DNA of 64,000 nt. Source: Ustulina deusta. Its lineage: Eukaryota; Ascomycota; Sordariomycetes; Xylariales; Xylariaceae. The position numbers and the translations under genes were made by a program. The DNA lies in assembly GCA_023159155.1 (NCBI GenBank), contig JAJNNX010000013.1, positions 310,001 to 374,000 on the forward strand, read 5' to 3'. Positions 47,032 through 59,042 of this stretch are shown here, one piece after another. The notes beneath the pieces are model-generated. The model was given only the letters and a program-made list of their open reading frames with translations, had not been told where the DNA came from and did no database searches. The first letter of the stretch is position 1, and each line of letters starts with the position of its first letter.

Positions 47032-47690
47032 GTCCAACAGCAAAAGTCGTGTATATTAGTTCTATCATGGGAGAGTACCGAGGTTGGGGCTACTATGCTT
47101 CATTCTTGAATGGTTGCGAAAGAGTGACGACGGTGAGGGCTTGGGGACCATAGCACCAACAAGGTTGAACACAACCTCGGGAGGTGCCAGGTGGATTTAA
47201 CAGAATCGCGTCCCCCCTGTAGGTACCTGCACCCCTGCAGAGATCCCGGCTCCGGTCCGGGGAGGGTTGCCGCTACCTAAAGCGCGCCCCGCATCATGTC
47301 TGGGACAGAGGGGTATCATTAGCTCGCTCAGGCACATTGATTTCATAACTTAGCAGCTTGTCCATGCCAGTGCAAGGAGAAAGTAGTAGTGCGTCGTCCT
47401 CCCTCTAGATCGCTTTTTAGTGAGTACAATAGATGTAATATGTATAGACTAGATATATTCCTTGATGAGCCGCAAAAGGGGTGGATTGCAGACTTCGCGA
47501 CTCACAAATAGGTATGAGAAGAGCCTAAACCGATCAGTTACTCTAGGCTTATTTTTAGGCAGTTTTGACTAATTTTATCTCATGTTCGAGCCTAAGTATA
47601 GATAAATGATAGTGGGAGGGCTAATAATTCACGAGGCATATGAAGGTGTAGTTTGGTAAGCAGTGTTAACCGTCGTCGTATATGGTGGTC
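47032..47690. other. Intergenic, LAS21 upstream
   Basis: Promoter side of LAS21 and the 3' flank of the THADA-family gene. GC-rich near 47200-47290, then AT-rich. No gene seen. Confidence 0.6.
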
Positions 47691-50600
47691 CTATTCTTCA
47701 ATCTCACACATCCTTAGTAGCAATCCATGGACTCTTGCTCGGTCACCATGACCTAGCTTCCAGAACCGGCCCAATTCCTCTGATACATCCGTATACACTT
47801 GTCCTTCCTTTTCTTTATTCCCTTCCTCCCCTCGGTCATGGACTTGATTAAGTGTGTCTTTGAATTTTGCAAGCGCAGAGGCACAGAGCAGGATACGTGC
47901 ACAGATTGCAAAAACCTGTGGTTTCGATGTCCATCCCAGGGACCCATCGTCACTTGTGGCGGACTCGGATTGAGTGATTTCAATTAGTGTGCGCAGACTC
48001 GCGAGAGTCCATTCCACTAGGGCTTTGCTTGCCTTGCCTCGAGAATCCTCTGCCCAAGATGGCTCTGATGACAGGAACACATCCGTCCACCTCTTTGCCT
48101 CCCGCACCTCGTCAATATACTGATTATGTTCCTCAATAACAAACAGCGAGTCATCGAATTGCATAGCCTCTGCGAGTTGGATTTTTGCTGATATCCAGTC
48201 CACTCCACTAACATCAATTGAGTCTCCGTCTGGAGCGGGTGTAATGACAAAAGATGTAGAACCGAAGTTATGTCCAACCATACGCCCTGCAACATGCATC
48301 ATGAAATCAGGCTCATGTCCGAAGTGCCGGACAAGCCAGCGTAAGAGTCGAGCGCCGGCCTCAACCGGCACAAGCGCCAAGCCCAAAATGGGACTGGTGG
48401 CTTCAGCAGCAACTTCCCGGACTTCGATATCATCGTCTGTAAGTGCGTCGTAGAGCACAAGAAGCCAAGGCAAGTGGGCGTGGTGAATTTGGGGGACACT
48501 ATTGTCAGAGGCATCATGAGGAAACCGGACAATAGTAGATAGGGAATTGATGGCTGCGACGGCAGCTATACGAGTATCGAAAGTCTGCCTCTTGGTTAAC
48601 TTCGGTTTTTCTCCCGTGAATAAATAAGCCCAGTTAAACTCACTCGGTCTGCCGTCCCAGCATCGCTCAACAGAGCGGCCCAACTGCTGAGCCGTTGCGC
48701 AAGGCTCTTATCAACTTGTCTCCCCGCTCGAACGAATGAGATTGCTAGGAGTGGCCCGCTAACGCGTATGATGGCGTCTGAAAGGGTTGAATTAATAGGC
48801 TTATTATGAAGATCCAGCCATAGAGCAAGTATCGCCTCCTCGGGCGGGACAACACTCAATGTACTACTTTCCGATGCAGAACTTAAATGTGCGTCTATCA
48901 GAGATGAAAGGGCTTCCAACGCCACCGTTCGTGGCTCGGGCGCTTTGGTGGCGAAGCATGCGTGTAAATATGTGATGATGAGACGTGATTGAGCTGCTTC
49001 CGTCTGTGGTAAGTCATTGCTTGACATAACCTCGAGCATTCCACATGCGACATTGATATCAGTTGCCAGAGCGGTCTTCAGTTCCTCATCTAGCATATCA
49101 CTTCCTTCTTCGTTTGTGCTTTCGGAGGCCTGGTGTACAATTGCTTCACTTGTCCTGATGTTTAACAGCGCAAGTGGTTTCTGGCCTTGGCCCTTCTGTG
49201 CTCTAGTTATTCTGGAATCCTGGAGCAACCATTTTGTCTGTGTTTGGACAGTCTTTGCCATAAAGTTGAGAATGTCGATATACACGGCTTTAACTTCTGT
49301 GCATATGTCTAGACAATTGCTCGAAGTCGATAAATTGCCTAAAATCCCGTAGACAGTCTCAATATTTTCCTCTGCTTAAATTAGCATGCTAATAGCGACT
49401 AGTGATAAGGTGCATGTCTGAGACCTACCCGAAAGTTGGTCTGGCATGACTTGAGCAAGCCGTTCGAGCAGAAATCTGAGTGTAAGAAGTGCCCCGTGTA
49501 GCTTATTCGAGGCTTGTCCTGGACTAGCAATAAGTAATTCGATGGATTGGAGCCAATTAGGTGTGAGAAGTAACGAGCATAAGGTCCTTGCTGCGATCTC
49601 TCTTACGTGCCATATATGACTGCCTAAGTACCAGGAAATGATATCATATAGCTTCTGAAGGTATCCTTCTGGTGGCCCCGCACGTCGAATGATATCAAGT
49701 GCTGGAAAAACTGCTTCAGCCGTCTGCGTGCCGATTGTAGCGCCAGATGATTTCTTTCCTAGTTCCAAGAGATTGACGAGAAGCGAAGGGAGCGCTTCGA
49801 ACTTATGATACGAGATCCTAACAGTTCGACCATCCCACCCAGCTTCCATAGCTAGTTTATTCTCGTTTGTGCCGAAGAGATTATCTATTAGGCTTCGCAA
49901 AAGTAGGAGACCGCAATTTCGGATTGCCCATCTGTTCAAGTTAGCTTTGTTCCCTCCATGGATGGTTATGAATCGCTTACACTTCCGACTGGAGGCTCAG
50001 CGCGGCTAATTGCAAGCAGTCTGTCAAGTACGGTTCAGCTCGGTGACTCAAGAAAGATGTTTTGAAAATGTCTTTTAAACAATTAAGGGCATGCACTTGT
50101 GCAAGATTGGATCCGTCCGTCTCCGATACGAAAGCTGGCTGGCCCCCTATTTCTTGCAATTTAGCAATAACATCCCCAAAAGACGGACTATCGGTCGTTG
50201 ACGCCAGTACGCCTACAATGATGGCAGGTATACCCGCCGATCTCCGAGTCGTTGAGCCCTGGGTGTAAATACAGTTCAGTGCTCCCTATATAAGTCAGCA
50301 CCATATAGCATCGTCTTGATCATGAAACCGACTCACCTCGTACCACTTTTTCAACAAATCGCCATCATCGTTCTGATGGGCCGGTATACTCTGGACAAGT
50401 TGACAACAAGCAGTGAATGTTTGAGAAACAGTTGAAAATGCTCCCCTGTGCCGAAGGTTTGATAACTCATCAAACGTTAAATTTCCAATATCTTCGAAAT
50501 TTTGCCGAGAAGGAGCAAGGTAGCCGCGTTTCCGGTCATAGCACGCATTCTGTGCTAAAGTACGCATCAGGTTACTCCAGAAAGTCAGCAATAGCACCCT

Positions 50601-52953
50601 CAAGGCTACACTAATCCTCACCTTGACTCGTGTATGGCTCTGAAGCTATAGCTCAAAAGATCTTTCGTGTCAAGTCCCTCTATTTGTTGTAGCTCTTCTG
50701 GTAAATGGCCCTCGGGGGAATCATCACAGAGGATGTGCTGGACCGCTCGCCAAACCCGTTGGCAGTACGAAATTACGCGATCTTGAAACCCGCCGAGGAT
50801 TATGAGGTAACGTTGATCGAGCTCGATACCACTAAGTGAACTCCAAATATATCTATAACCTCACTTAGTAACACATTTTGCAACTTTGAAGGCATTCTCT
50901 TAATTTACCTAAGAGATGCGAAATCGCCGTGTACTGGAGCTTGAAGTATTGCTGCCGCTAGATCCCTTTCTGCCGCACAGAGCTTCTTCTCAAGGTCTGA
51001 AAATATAACCTCGAGCACTTTCACTACTTCCTCGAAATCAGAGCTCCAGCGGCACAATAGTTCCTGGGATCTTGCGGCGCCGTCGCAGTGGTCGGCCCGG
51101 GCAGTCTTTAGAGCAAGCCCATTCGCCTTTTGACAAAACATCTGCAGCTCTTCAAAGGGAGTAGAATGCAGACCGTTGATGTGCATGGGTGGTCCGGACA
51201 TTGATCCTCCAGATTGAAGAAGCATGATTAGCGATGCGGCGGTCTCTCTCACATCATCATATGGGTCCATGATGAGGTCAAGAGCTAATCGAAACCATGT
51301 ACTATCAATTAGAAGGTTGGCAGGCCAGCGTATGATAGATGTTTCGTCTCTTTGGACTAAACTTGACTTTAGAAAATAGGTCATCGCCCTCAGAGATGTT
51401 ATATGGCGTTGATATGATGCAGTAGGGACAAGCTCTCTTTTGAGAAAACCCGCATACCACTCAATGAACTCTTCATGCTCACGTAGAGTATCAGCCGGGG
51501 AATTAACCCCAGCTTCCTTGGTGATCGATTGACTGTCACCTTGAGTCATTCGTTCATTTGTCAGCACTAATTCTGTGACTTCGGAAGCTGGCGCCCTGTT
51601 CTTCAACTTCTTTGGCGTGCGAACGGATTGTCTACGCAGAGTATCAAGGGAGTTGTGAAGGCGTCGAATCATGTGTCTCGAGTGGCCTAAAACTTCATAT
51701 CTAATTTTCGGGTCAACATCTTCATGGAAAGAAGGAAGATGCTTCCGTAAAAGTTGAAGAGTCTCCAAAGCATACGGCTTTGTGGTCGATGGTGATGCTA
51801 CAAGGATAGACAGCCCAGAAGCGCGTGCTTCATGAGACCTATGACAGAGCAAAACTTCCAGGATATGCGTTGGAAGTTGGCGGGCTATGCCCAGGTTACG
51901 TTCTGAACCTGCTTGAACGTTTTAACATGTAATACATAGACTCAAAGAAGCATCCACTCACTATGATTTGGTTCACCCACCACACCAGTCTTCTTTCCCG
52001 CCTCAAGAAGAGCAACCCAGAGCATGGCGTTTATATCCCAGCCTTGGTTGTTGTTGGTTGTAAGCTTCTGAAGTGAGGTCAACTCATCAAGATACATCAA
52101 TGTTGAATTTGGATCGGCCCTGAACAGGGGCATGAAAATATAAACTTTGATTGGTTCGAGGAGCTCATGGTTGGCTTTCAAGCCACTTAAAATGAAATCG
52201 TGCCAGGTATTGGGATGATGTCTAGAATATTTATCGTCTCTGTGCAATGGCTGTGTTAGGATGGTGACTAAAAGCTTACCAGCTACAGTCCACACATATT
52301 GCAGTTCCATCCATGCGAACACCTGGGAGATAAAGGAATGCCACGTAGCCTCCTGTACGTCTCCGCGGAGGCGTTGATAGATATGTAAAACCTCACCTAG
52401 ATACACAACCTTCTTCTGTAAGAAATGGTCGATGGCAATCATGGAAGACTTTGTCGACGGCCTGGAGGCTTGTAGAGTGATGACCGAAATTGCGTCGTGT
52501 AAAATGCTCTTCTTGATTGATTTGCTAATTTCCATATCGGGGTTCCACGTAATTGAAGAGACAATATAGTCAAGAACAAGGCGCATAGACCTGTGGGCAT
52601 CTTGCTCGTTCCACTCAATGAAGTAGTTGAACAGCTTCATGCTGGTCGCTTGAGCGAATGCAAAGCGCCGGAGCACGGGCGAAGCGGACTTGGAGCAATT
52701 CTCCACGAAGCCGCATAACTTGCTGCAGGCGCTACCGGAAGATTGCTTCGGCTGTGCGGCCATGGAAAGCAGTCCCTCGAAAACATGGTCAGCGAGCCTA
52801 TTGCGCTTGTGAGCAGGCTGATGGGGCACAATGTACAGATCATGTTGAAACTTACGATGACTGAACCTCTTCAGACTGCTGTTCTAACCAAACGACCGCA
52901 GCCTTTTGATTGAAGGACGTGCCCCCAATTTCGGGAAGCTCGTTCAAACTCAT
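47691..52953 (-). CDS. THADA/Trm732-family protein (DUF2428), tRNA methylation partner
   Basis: In yeast, Trm732 partners the methyltransferase Trm7 for 2'-O-methylation of position 32 in tRNA anticodon loops. Nine exons: 52953-52856, 52797-51962, 51908-50909, 50831-50622, 50574-50337, 50285-49981, 49931-49429, 49374-48644 and 48590-47691; 1606 residues with continuous phase. The DUF2428 core is clear after splicing: LDTKDLLSYSFRAIHESSNL crosses the exon 4/5 junction, then LSNLRHRGAFSTVSQTF, TTRRSAGIPAIIVG, VHALNCLKDIFK and WAIRNCGLLLLRSLIDNLFG. The rest is HEAT-like helices. Exon 4 lacks a Met and would be missed by ATG-based scans. The exact 5' acceptor (52798) was picked because only it fits the phase. 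Confidence 0.9.
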
Positions 52954-53751
52954 TGTGGTGTTCGTTCTACCATCTGATTGATTCCTATCGCTGTTTCGGT
53001 TCGACGCCTTGAGACAACCGTAGTCCATTACTGCGAGGAGGGGTGAACTAAAGAGATAAGTTGGACGCCTCTATGTGATATGAGATTTATAAGTAGAAAG
53101 ATCGCACTACATAGCATATGAACAAAACACGGAGGGAGTGAAAATAGAAACCCCCCCTCGTGATTCCCCAGAATGCGAATTGTTTGAAGGATAGATACCC
53201 TATTCACGCTCAGTATGTATTGAAGGAAGTTTTGATATAAGTGCCAAGAGGCCCTTTTTGATGGCATTTGGGATTTTCAAGGGTTAAAGACATGGCGGGG
53301 CATTAGAAATAGATATGGGGCATGCCTACCGGTAGTATCGCAGTGTACCCAGTTCAGTATATATACATATCCATGTACCGTACTCACTGTCCAGCATCTG
53401 CAGAGGTACCTAGATCTGTATTAGGTAAGTAGGTACTGTATAGGTACCTAGATACATTTAGTATAGATCCCGTCCCGGGTAGGTTATACCTATAAGTAGG
53501 TTGGAGGGTGTTCTGCACGGGCCACATAAGCCAGCAAGGGCTAGATTTCGTATGCAGACACGGCAGAGAGGAAACATTTTTTAATCGGCCTACAAGCTTC
53601 CATCATCTTCAAAATCAAGCATTGCGCCGCTATACGCCTTTGGCGACAAACCCTCTGTTTGGCCCACCTGACTGACCTCCCGTTTTGTCTCTTCGTTTCT
53701 TTTCTCTTCTTGTGCTTGTACGATTTTATTATTACTCCTGTTATCCCAAAA
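52954..53751. promoter_or_regulatory. Divergent promoter region (THADA-family / TIM23)
   Basis: About 800 bases between divergent starts. It holds a TACCTA/TAGGTA cluster at about 53405-53505 and a pyrimidine-rich stretch just before the TIM23 start (53660-53750). No specific factor site is assigned. Confidence 0.5.
53405..53505. repeat. TACCTA/TAGGTA cluster
   Basis: Words GGTACCTAG, TTAGGTAAGTAGGTAC, TAGGTACCTAG and TTATACCTATAAG within about 100 bases. Confidence 0.6.
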
Positions 53752-54516
53752 ATGTCTATCTGGGACGCCCTCACAGGACGCAAGTCTTCGTCCTCTCCCC
53801 AACAGCAACCCGCCCCTCCTGCGCCCTCCACATCTACGCGCGCCGACTCCTTCAGCCCGAACCCCTTCGATTCATCTGAGGCGCAAGGTGTCGATGCCTT
53901 CCTGAACAGCTCTGCCTTTGCCGATCCCTCTCAGCTTCACCCTCTCGCTGGCCTCAACAAGGAGAGTCTCGAGTACTTAAGTCTAGAAGACTCGGCGCTT
54001 ACCGACTTGCCTGGAGCACACACTGCCATCCCATCGCGTGGCTTCAGTGACGATCTATGCTACGGAACTGGTATCACATATCTCACCGCCCTATCAATGG
54101 GTGGCGCTTGGGGTCTTCAGGAAGGTCTCCGAAAGTCAGCCGGTCAACCACCCAAGTTGCGTCTAAACTCGGTTCTCAATTCAATCACACGAAGAGGTCC
54201 CTTCCTAGGCAACTCGGCTGGTGTTGTTGCTATTACCTACAACTGCATCAACTCTCTGATAGGCTATTTCAGGGGCAAGCATGATGCCGCCAACACAATC
54301 TTCGCAGGAGGGCTGAGTGGTATGGTCTTCAGGAGCACGCGGGGAGCCCGGCAAATGCTGATATCGGGCGGTATTGTTGCCTCAATTGCTGCCGCCTGGG
54401 CGGTAAGATGCTCAATTCCCACCACGACGTTGTCCGAAGCTAACTCCTAGCAGGTGACGAGAAGGGTACTGATTGCAGGCCCGACGCCACAAACCCGTGA
54501 ACATGCAAATCTATAA
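53752..54516 (+). CDS. TIM23: Mitochondrial import inner membrane translocase Tim23
   Basis: Channel subunit of the TIM23 presequence translocase. Exon 1 (53752-54402) starts at MSIWDALTGRK. A Pro/Ser-rich intermembrane-space head follows, then FSDDLCYGTGITYL and four Gly-rich helices of the Tim17/22/23 fold (for example LGNSAGVVAITYNCINSLIG and TIFAGGLSGMVFRSTRG). A phase-0 intron (GTAAGA...TAGCAG) leads to exon 2 (54454-54516), which replaces the read-through tail and yields AWAVTRRVLIAGPTPQ, close to the family C-terminus. Total 237 residues. The acceptor is a tandem CTAGCAG site, so an extra Gln is possible if the first AG is used. Confidence 0.92.
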
Positions 54517-55439
54517 CTCTCGGCAGTGTTTCTGTATTGAGCAAAGGCGCCAGTCGTCGAGCCGCTGTACATATAATCAATAATAGTGTAGGATATTGGC
54601 TTGACATCGACATGATGCTGGTGCGATGGTTTCAAGCCTGGTTATGGATGGTTTGCTCCACTTGGCGAGGATGCAAAATACCTAGGTAACAGATGATCTC
54701 TCCTCAAGCTGGGCATGTGTATCAATTAGGGGGGTCATTTCGCATAGAAAGCTTTTACGGCTGCGGTCTGGTAGGCGTTGAAACCCGCGCTTGGGCGGCA
54801 ATTGAGATCTATTTTACTACGTATTACGATTTTTTTCCTTCGGGGTTACGTTTAGCAGCTGCATCCTATTTCAAAACAATACAGCGGTAAGGCCTTATCG
54901 ACTCGTCCAACTGGAGTGAGACCCTCCTACCTTACTTCTTACCAAAGTCATGTCACTTCCACGCTAGATATCATCATATAGTCGAATCAAACCAAATAAT
55001 AACAGGCAAGGAAAAAAGAAGAAAAAAGAGGTCAACAACATGGTCTTCCCAATGACACGACTTCTCATATCATTCATTGTTTTGGCAAACCAGCACGCAT
55101 CACCTTCCCAGACAACTATAGCAACCTAGGAACGAATGGCTGGGCTCGAGAAGAAGGGCAAGAATGCATAGCAAGGTTGCTGTTGCTTGCTTGTTGGGTT
55201 GGATCTCCTTTCCTTACCTCTCTCTTCGTTCGCCTAGCTGCACATCCCGTCCTTTCCTCAATCCAATCACAAGGGTACTTGGATTGCCTTCTCAGTCAAC
55301 GACCAGTTTGGATTCTAGAATAGATTATCTCCATTTATTCACATGCTATATTTCCTTCTTACCGTTCCAATCACCCATTCGCTTTCAATACAGCCCTATC
55401 CTGGAGTACGAAATCCAGTTTGACACTGATTACATAGTC
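54517..55439. other. Intergenic, TIM23 3' flank and possible leader
   Basis: No gene. The last 270 bases are pyrimidine-rich like a fungal leader and run into the decayed gene at 55440. Confidence 0.55.
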
Positions 55440-56500
55440 ATGGCCAATCGCGGTCAGTTTGGTGCCAGTCATGGAGGACCGAGTAGATTGCTAGTTCCAC
55501 TAGAGGAAGCTGGAGGACCCCCAGGTTCTCGCCGCGATGTGGACGACCCCAATGGGCTCGTTGACTCGTTTGTTGAGCTCATGGTCCAGAATTGGGAAAC
55601 CTGCGCAACCAGGATGACAGCAAGGGAGAGTACGTCGAAAGAATTGCACTGCGTCAAGACAACTACGGTATGGACTATCGCGATCAGCTCAGAGTCAGGA
55701 TACTATCGAGGAGTTTCGTGAATTGTCGGTTGCGCCGGGTCGAACAGCCTCACCAATGACTGACCTGAGGATAGATTGCGGCAGCAGCCAGGCTGGGGCT
55801 CGCCTCCCCCTGTCGCGCCGACCTCCTAAACCAGCTCCGATGGCTATTCCTCTCAACTGGGGTAGCGGCAATCGCAGGATAGACGTGAGTGTTTTAAAGA
55901 TTTTAGGACAGAATAACTTCCAAATTGTCACTTTCCCTTGAGTGCTTAATGATGCGCCTGGACTTGGGACACTAGCGAAATTATGCATAGAGATACGAAG
56001 CGTGCGCGACGCTTTCAACCTAGACCAGGATTTTTATCAAGTATGGTGTCTCAAGTATTTTTCGGGAGTTCAGCGTATCGTTGATGACTTATTCTTAAAA
56101 GAGGCGAGGGCGAAGAAGAAAGAAAGGGGAAACTTGCCAGCATAGTACACTGGTACTACAAGCCCATTGACCACTCTCACTCCTTCGGAAGCGGCCCAAT
56201 TCAACATCAACACTTGCTGGTATTGGATGGATTTCGACGAGATAAATAAACTCTTCTTGGTCTGGGGCGTCCAAGGTATGTTTCTCATACATGTAAGTTC
56301 CCTAATGAGAGGAAGAATAAATTTCAAGATGCTGACAATAGAAGCTTCACCCCCAACCGAAGCTTGAGCTGATAGCAGTTCTTCTCCGATCTCAAAATCG
56401 ACCTCACCCCATTGGGTCTTTATCTAACGATGTACCTGCGCTCAACTCCCAGGCCAATAAGTTGGCAGGGCTAGGAACCAAGCTACCTAATCTTGGATGA
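55440..56500 (+). pseudogene. Decayed gene of unknown family (frameshifts and in-frame stops)
   Basis: A coding-like path starts at ATG 55440 (MANRGQFGASHGGPSRLL) but must change frame near 55600 (to GEYVERIALRQDNYGMDYRD) and again near 55690 (to QDTIEEFRELSVAPG). It then stays in one frame to 56292 despite a TGA at 55939-55941 and a TAG at 56143-56145. A well-formed intron follows (56293-56341, GTAAGT donor, GCTGAC branch, TAG acceptor), and a last exon ends at TGA 56498-56500. Good composition on both sides of each break (for example FNINTCWYWMDFDEINKLFL) indicates a formerly functional gene. I do not recognise the family. Unannotated introns could explain one frame change but not the same-frame stops. 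Confidence 0.5.
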
Positions 56501-58125
56501 CCTTAGGCTTTGGCAAAAATGTGAGAATAGAGGAACGTGTTAGGATAAACCCCAAGCCGCTCCACGAGAATATGAGGTTCGTGAGGCGTAAGCTTGATTA
56601 AGTACTCAGGAGGTTTGCAATCCGTTCAAGGCTTATGCCGAAGCTCACGAATCAACTAGTAGAAATAGGTGCCAGAGCATAGCTCAAAAGTTTTATCTCT
56701 AATGACAAGTCTCACTCGTAAGGTCGTGCCACTATGCTACGCTTTTTGCACAAAGAAGTAGTATTTATATTGAGCTGCCGAAGGAGTAGTAGCCCTTGGC
56801 GCAACATCGTCAGCCTATCTTATACCGATAGTCCGCCGCTGCCGACAGGTCGCTCGTTAACACAATGGGAAACGGGTTGGGAACAAAACGAGGGCTATTT
56901 CTTTCATATGCGCGATTGAATGAACGTGTTATTCCGGGCTCCCAAGCCTTATGTACTGGAATGCCGAGGTATGTATAGAAGTCCTCACGACATGTTTTCA
57001 CACACAGCATTGCGAATCTTTCCAAGAGGTTTAGATACAGCGGGTGTCTTCATTTCAATATGCTGAGCACACGGAAAATTATCTGCTTACATTACAAGAA
57101 ACAAAAGGAGGGTTGTATTGTTCGTCAGTACCAACCATTCAGCGCCAAGGTTGGTGGACGATCTGTGCTCAGAAGGCGTCAAAGTTCGATGAATTACTCT
57201 TATTCACTATTCACTCTACCTGGTTATGCTGGAACTGCAAAACCTCATCCCCTTCTTGATAGACGACCTAGTACACGCAAGACCCCTCCACCGCTTATGA
57301 TGCGCGCATACTTGCATCTGAGTGATTATCGTCCTATTCAGCTACTTCAGTAGGGACCTCAAGGGCAAGGAATCTCGGGTCTTCGAGCCATACCCCCGTG
57401 TAGTCCTCGTCTCCATACCGTCGGCTATTGTGTGACCGGACGCCAGGAGCAGACGCGAGACGCACATATCTCTGAGCTAACTATGGTAGCAAATGAATAT
57501 ATATATATTTTTGAGGACCATAAATAAGTAAAATTATTGCCATCAGTCAATTTATATATCTAAATCTTCCGTCAATGTAATCACATGGACACAGTTATAG
57601 CTATCAGTAAATTCCGAGAATATGATTAAACTGGTATAATCAGAGTTGCCATGCCTTATCCGTTTCTTATGATACTTACCCCCGATGACTTCTAAGGAGC
57701 GGCTATTGACTACCCAGGGAGGTACCTGGGGAGAAACTTGCCGTCGAAAAGACTAGAGAGTTGATGGTTTGTATGACGTCGCTTAGAGAATAATAGGGTT
57801 TCCAAATTCAAATCCAAAACCACACAATCTACCAACGCGAACCATCCTACTTCTCTCTGATAAGCAGTTCGAAATGGCCTTAGTATAGGGAATGCGACTG
57901 GCTCCTAAAACAATAGGGGAGCAGTCATTGCGCTGCTCCTATGGAGCAGCATTGAATGCTAGAGCACGGCCTACTTCTAGAGCAAATCGAACTCATAAAA
58001 CTTCGGATCCCCTTCCTCCTCCTCCCTCTTCAACAAACCTCATTTCTTCTTGAAGACTCATTACTAACCACTCTTGGTATCAAATCCCTACCGCACTCAC
58101 GCTTACGCTACTCGACCAGACTTGA
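56501..58125. other. Intergenic, AT-rich with possible coding relics
   Basis: Several short frames of weak coding look (for example minus 56810-57025 and plus 57060-57353), none with a domain. AT-rich around 57480-57660 and pyrimidine-rich around 57990-58080. Confidence 0.5.
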
Positions 58126-58128
58126 TAG

Positions 58129-58383
58129 CTTTTTGTGTCTTACGATAGTAATCAACTCTGCCTCTACCACCTCGGTCCCCTGGACTATACCGCAGTGGGC
58201 ACCTCTCTCCTTCCCGGTTAGTCCATTGCCAAGGAACTGCGGAACGAAAAGCTCAAAGTCAAGATGTGCTGCTGCTTACCCCTTTGGCCGGTGCGAGATA
58301 TTGAGCTCGAGGATGTCCCCGAAACCGCCTTGTTCCAATATGTATGGAATGGATCCAACTGGATTCCCACCATCAGCGACAAA
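58129..58383 (+). pseudogene. Coding relic with in-frame stop, unknown family
   Basis: One frame reads LFVSYDSNQLCLYHLGPLDY, then a TAG at about 58219-58221, then IAKELRNEKLKVKMCCCLPL and DVPETALFQYVWNGSNWIP. It ends at a consensus donor GTAAGT after ATCAGCGACAAA. Two stops precede it. The composition is strongly protein-like across the stop, so I read it as an exon of a broken gene; a small live exon starting at ATG 58264 is possible. Family unknown. Confidence 0.35.
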
Positions 58384-59042
58384 GTAAGTCGGCGCGCACG
58401 GCCTCTCTAGTTTTTCATCTCTCCTATTGTTTGTAGCTATTAAAGTCATCGAGCCTATTCATGCTATTGCATTCCTACGCCCCCCACATCCTGAAGCCAT
58501 TGTTTGCCCTCTTGGACCGCCCTCTTGGACATGCACAATAGCCCTATGGCCTCGACGTGACATGTGACAACTCATGGAACCACATGGTACCTAGTCAGCG
58601 AGAGCCTGCCCAGATACCTACCTAGACTGTGAGTGTGTTGCCAGGAAAGTACCTCCTGTCTCGCCCTGGCAACGGCCACATTGATGCGCGGAACCGCAAC
58701 AGAAAGAGGAAAGAAGACTGCCAGTCTATCCTTGGATGCATATGCACGCCAATTTTCCTCTCTACTGTCCCTCCATGCTCCGTCCTGGTCTCTGCACTCG
58801 CCATTTCCCACAACCTACCTACGACTACCATGACAACCACAGAGGGGTGCAGCAACCTTTCCCCATTGACATCCCGCCAACTCTTGACTACTGCATCTGG
58901 GCTGCAAAAACACAAATAGTGCCCCTCCATTGTGCAGAGCCGCACGGACAGGGAAAAGACGTTTGGTCCTAATTCCGCCCACCTATATCTACTTGGAGCC
59001 CACGGGCATTCCTGCTTCCCATCCCTCCACACTTCATCCGCC
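58384..59042. other. Intergenic and leader of the next gene
   Basis: No supported gene. The plus strand is C-rich and pyrimidine-rich toward 59043, like a promoter and 5' leader. Confidence 0.55.
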
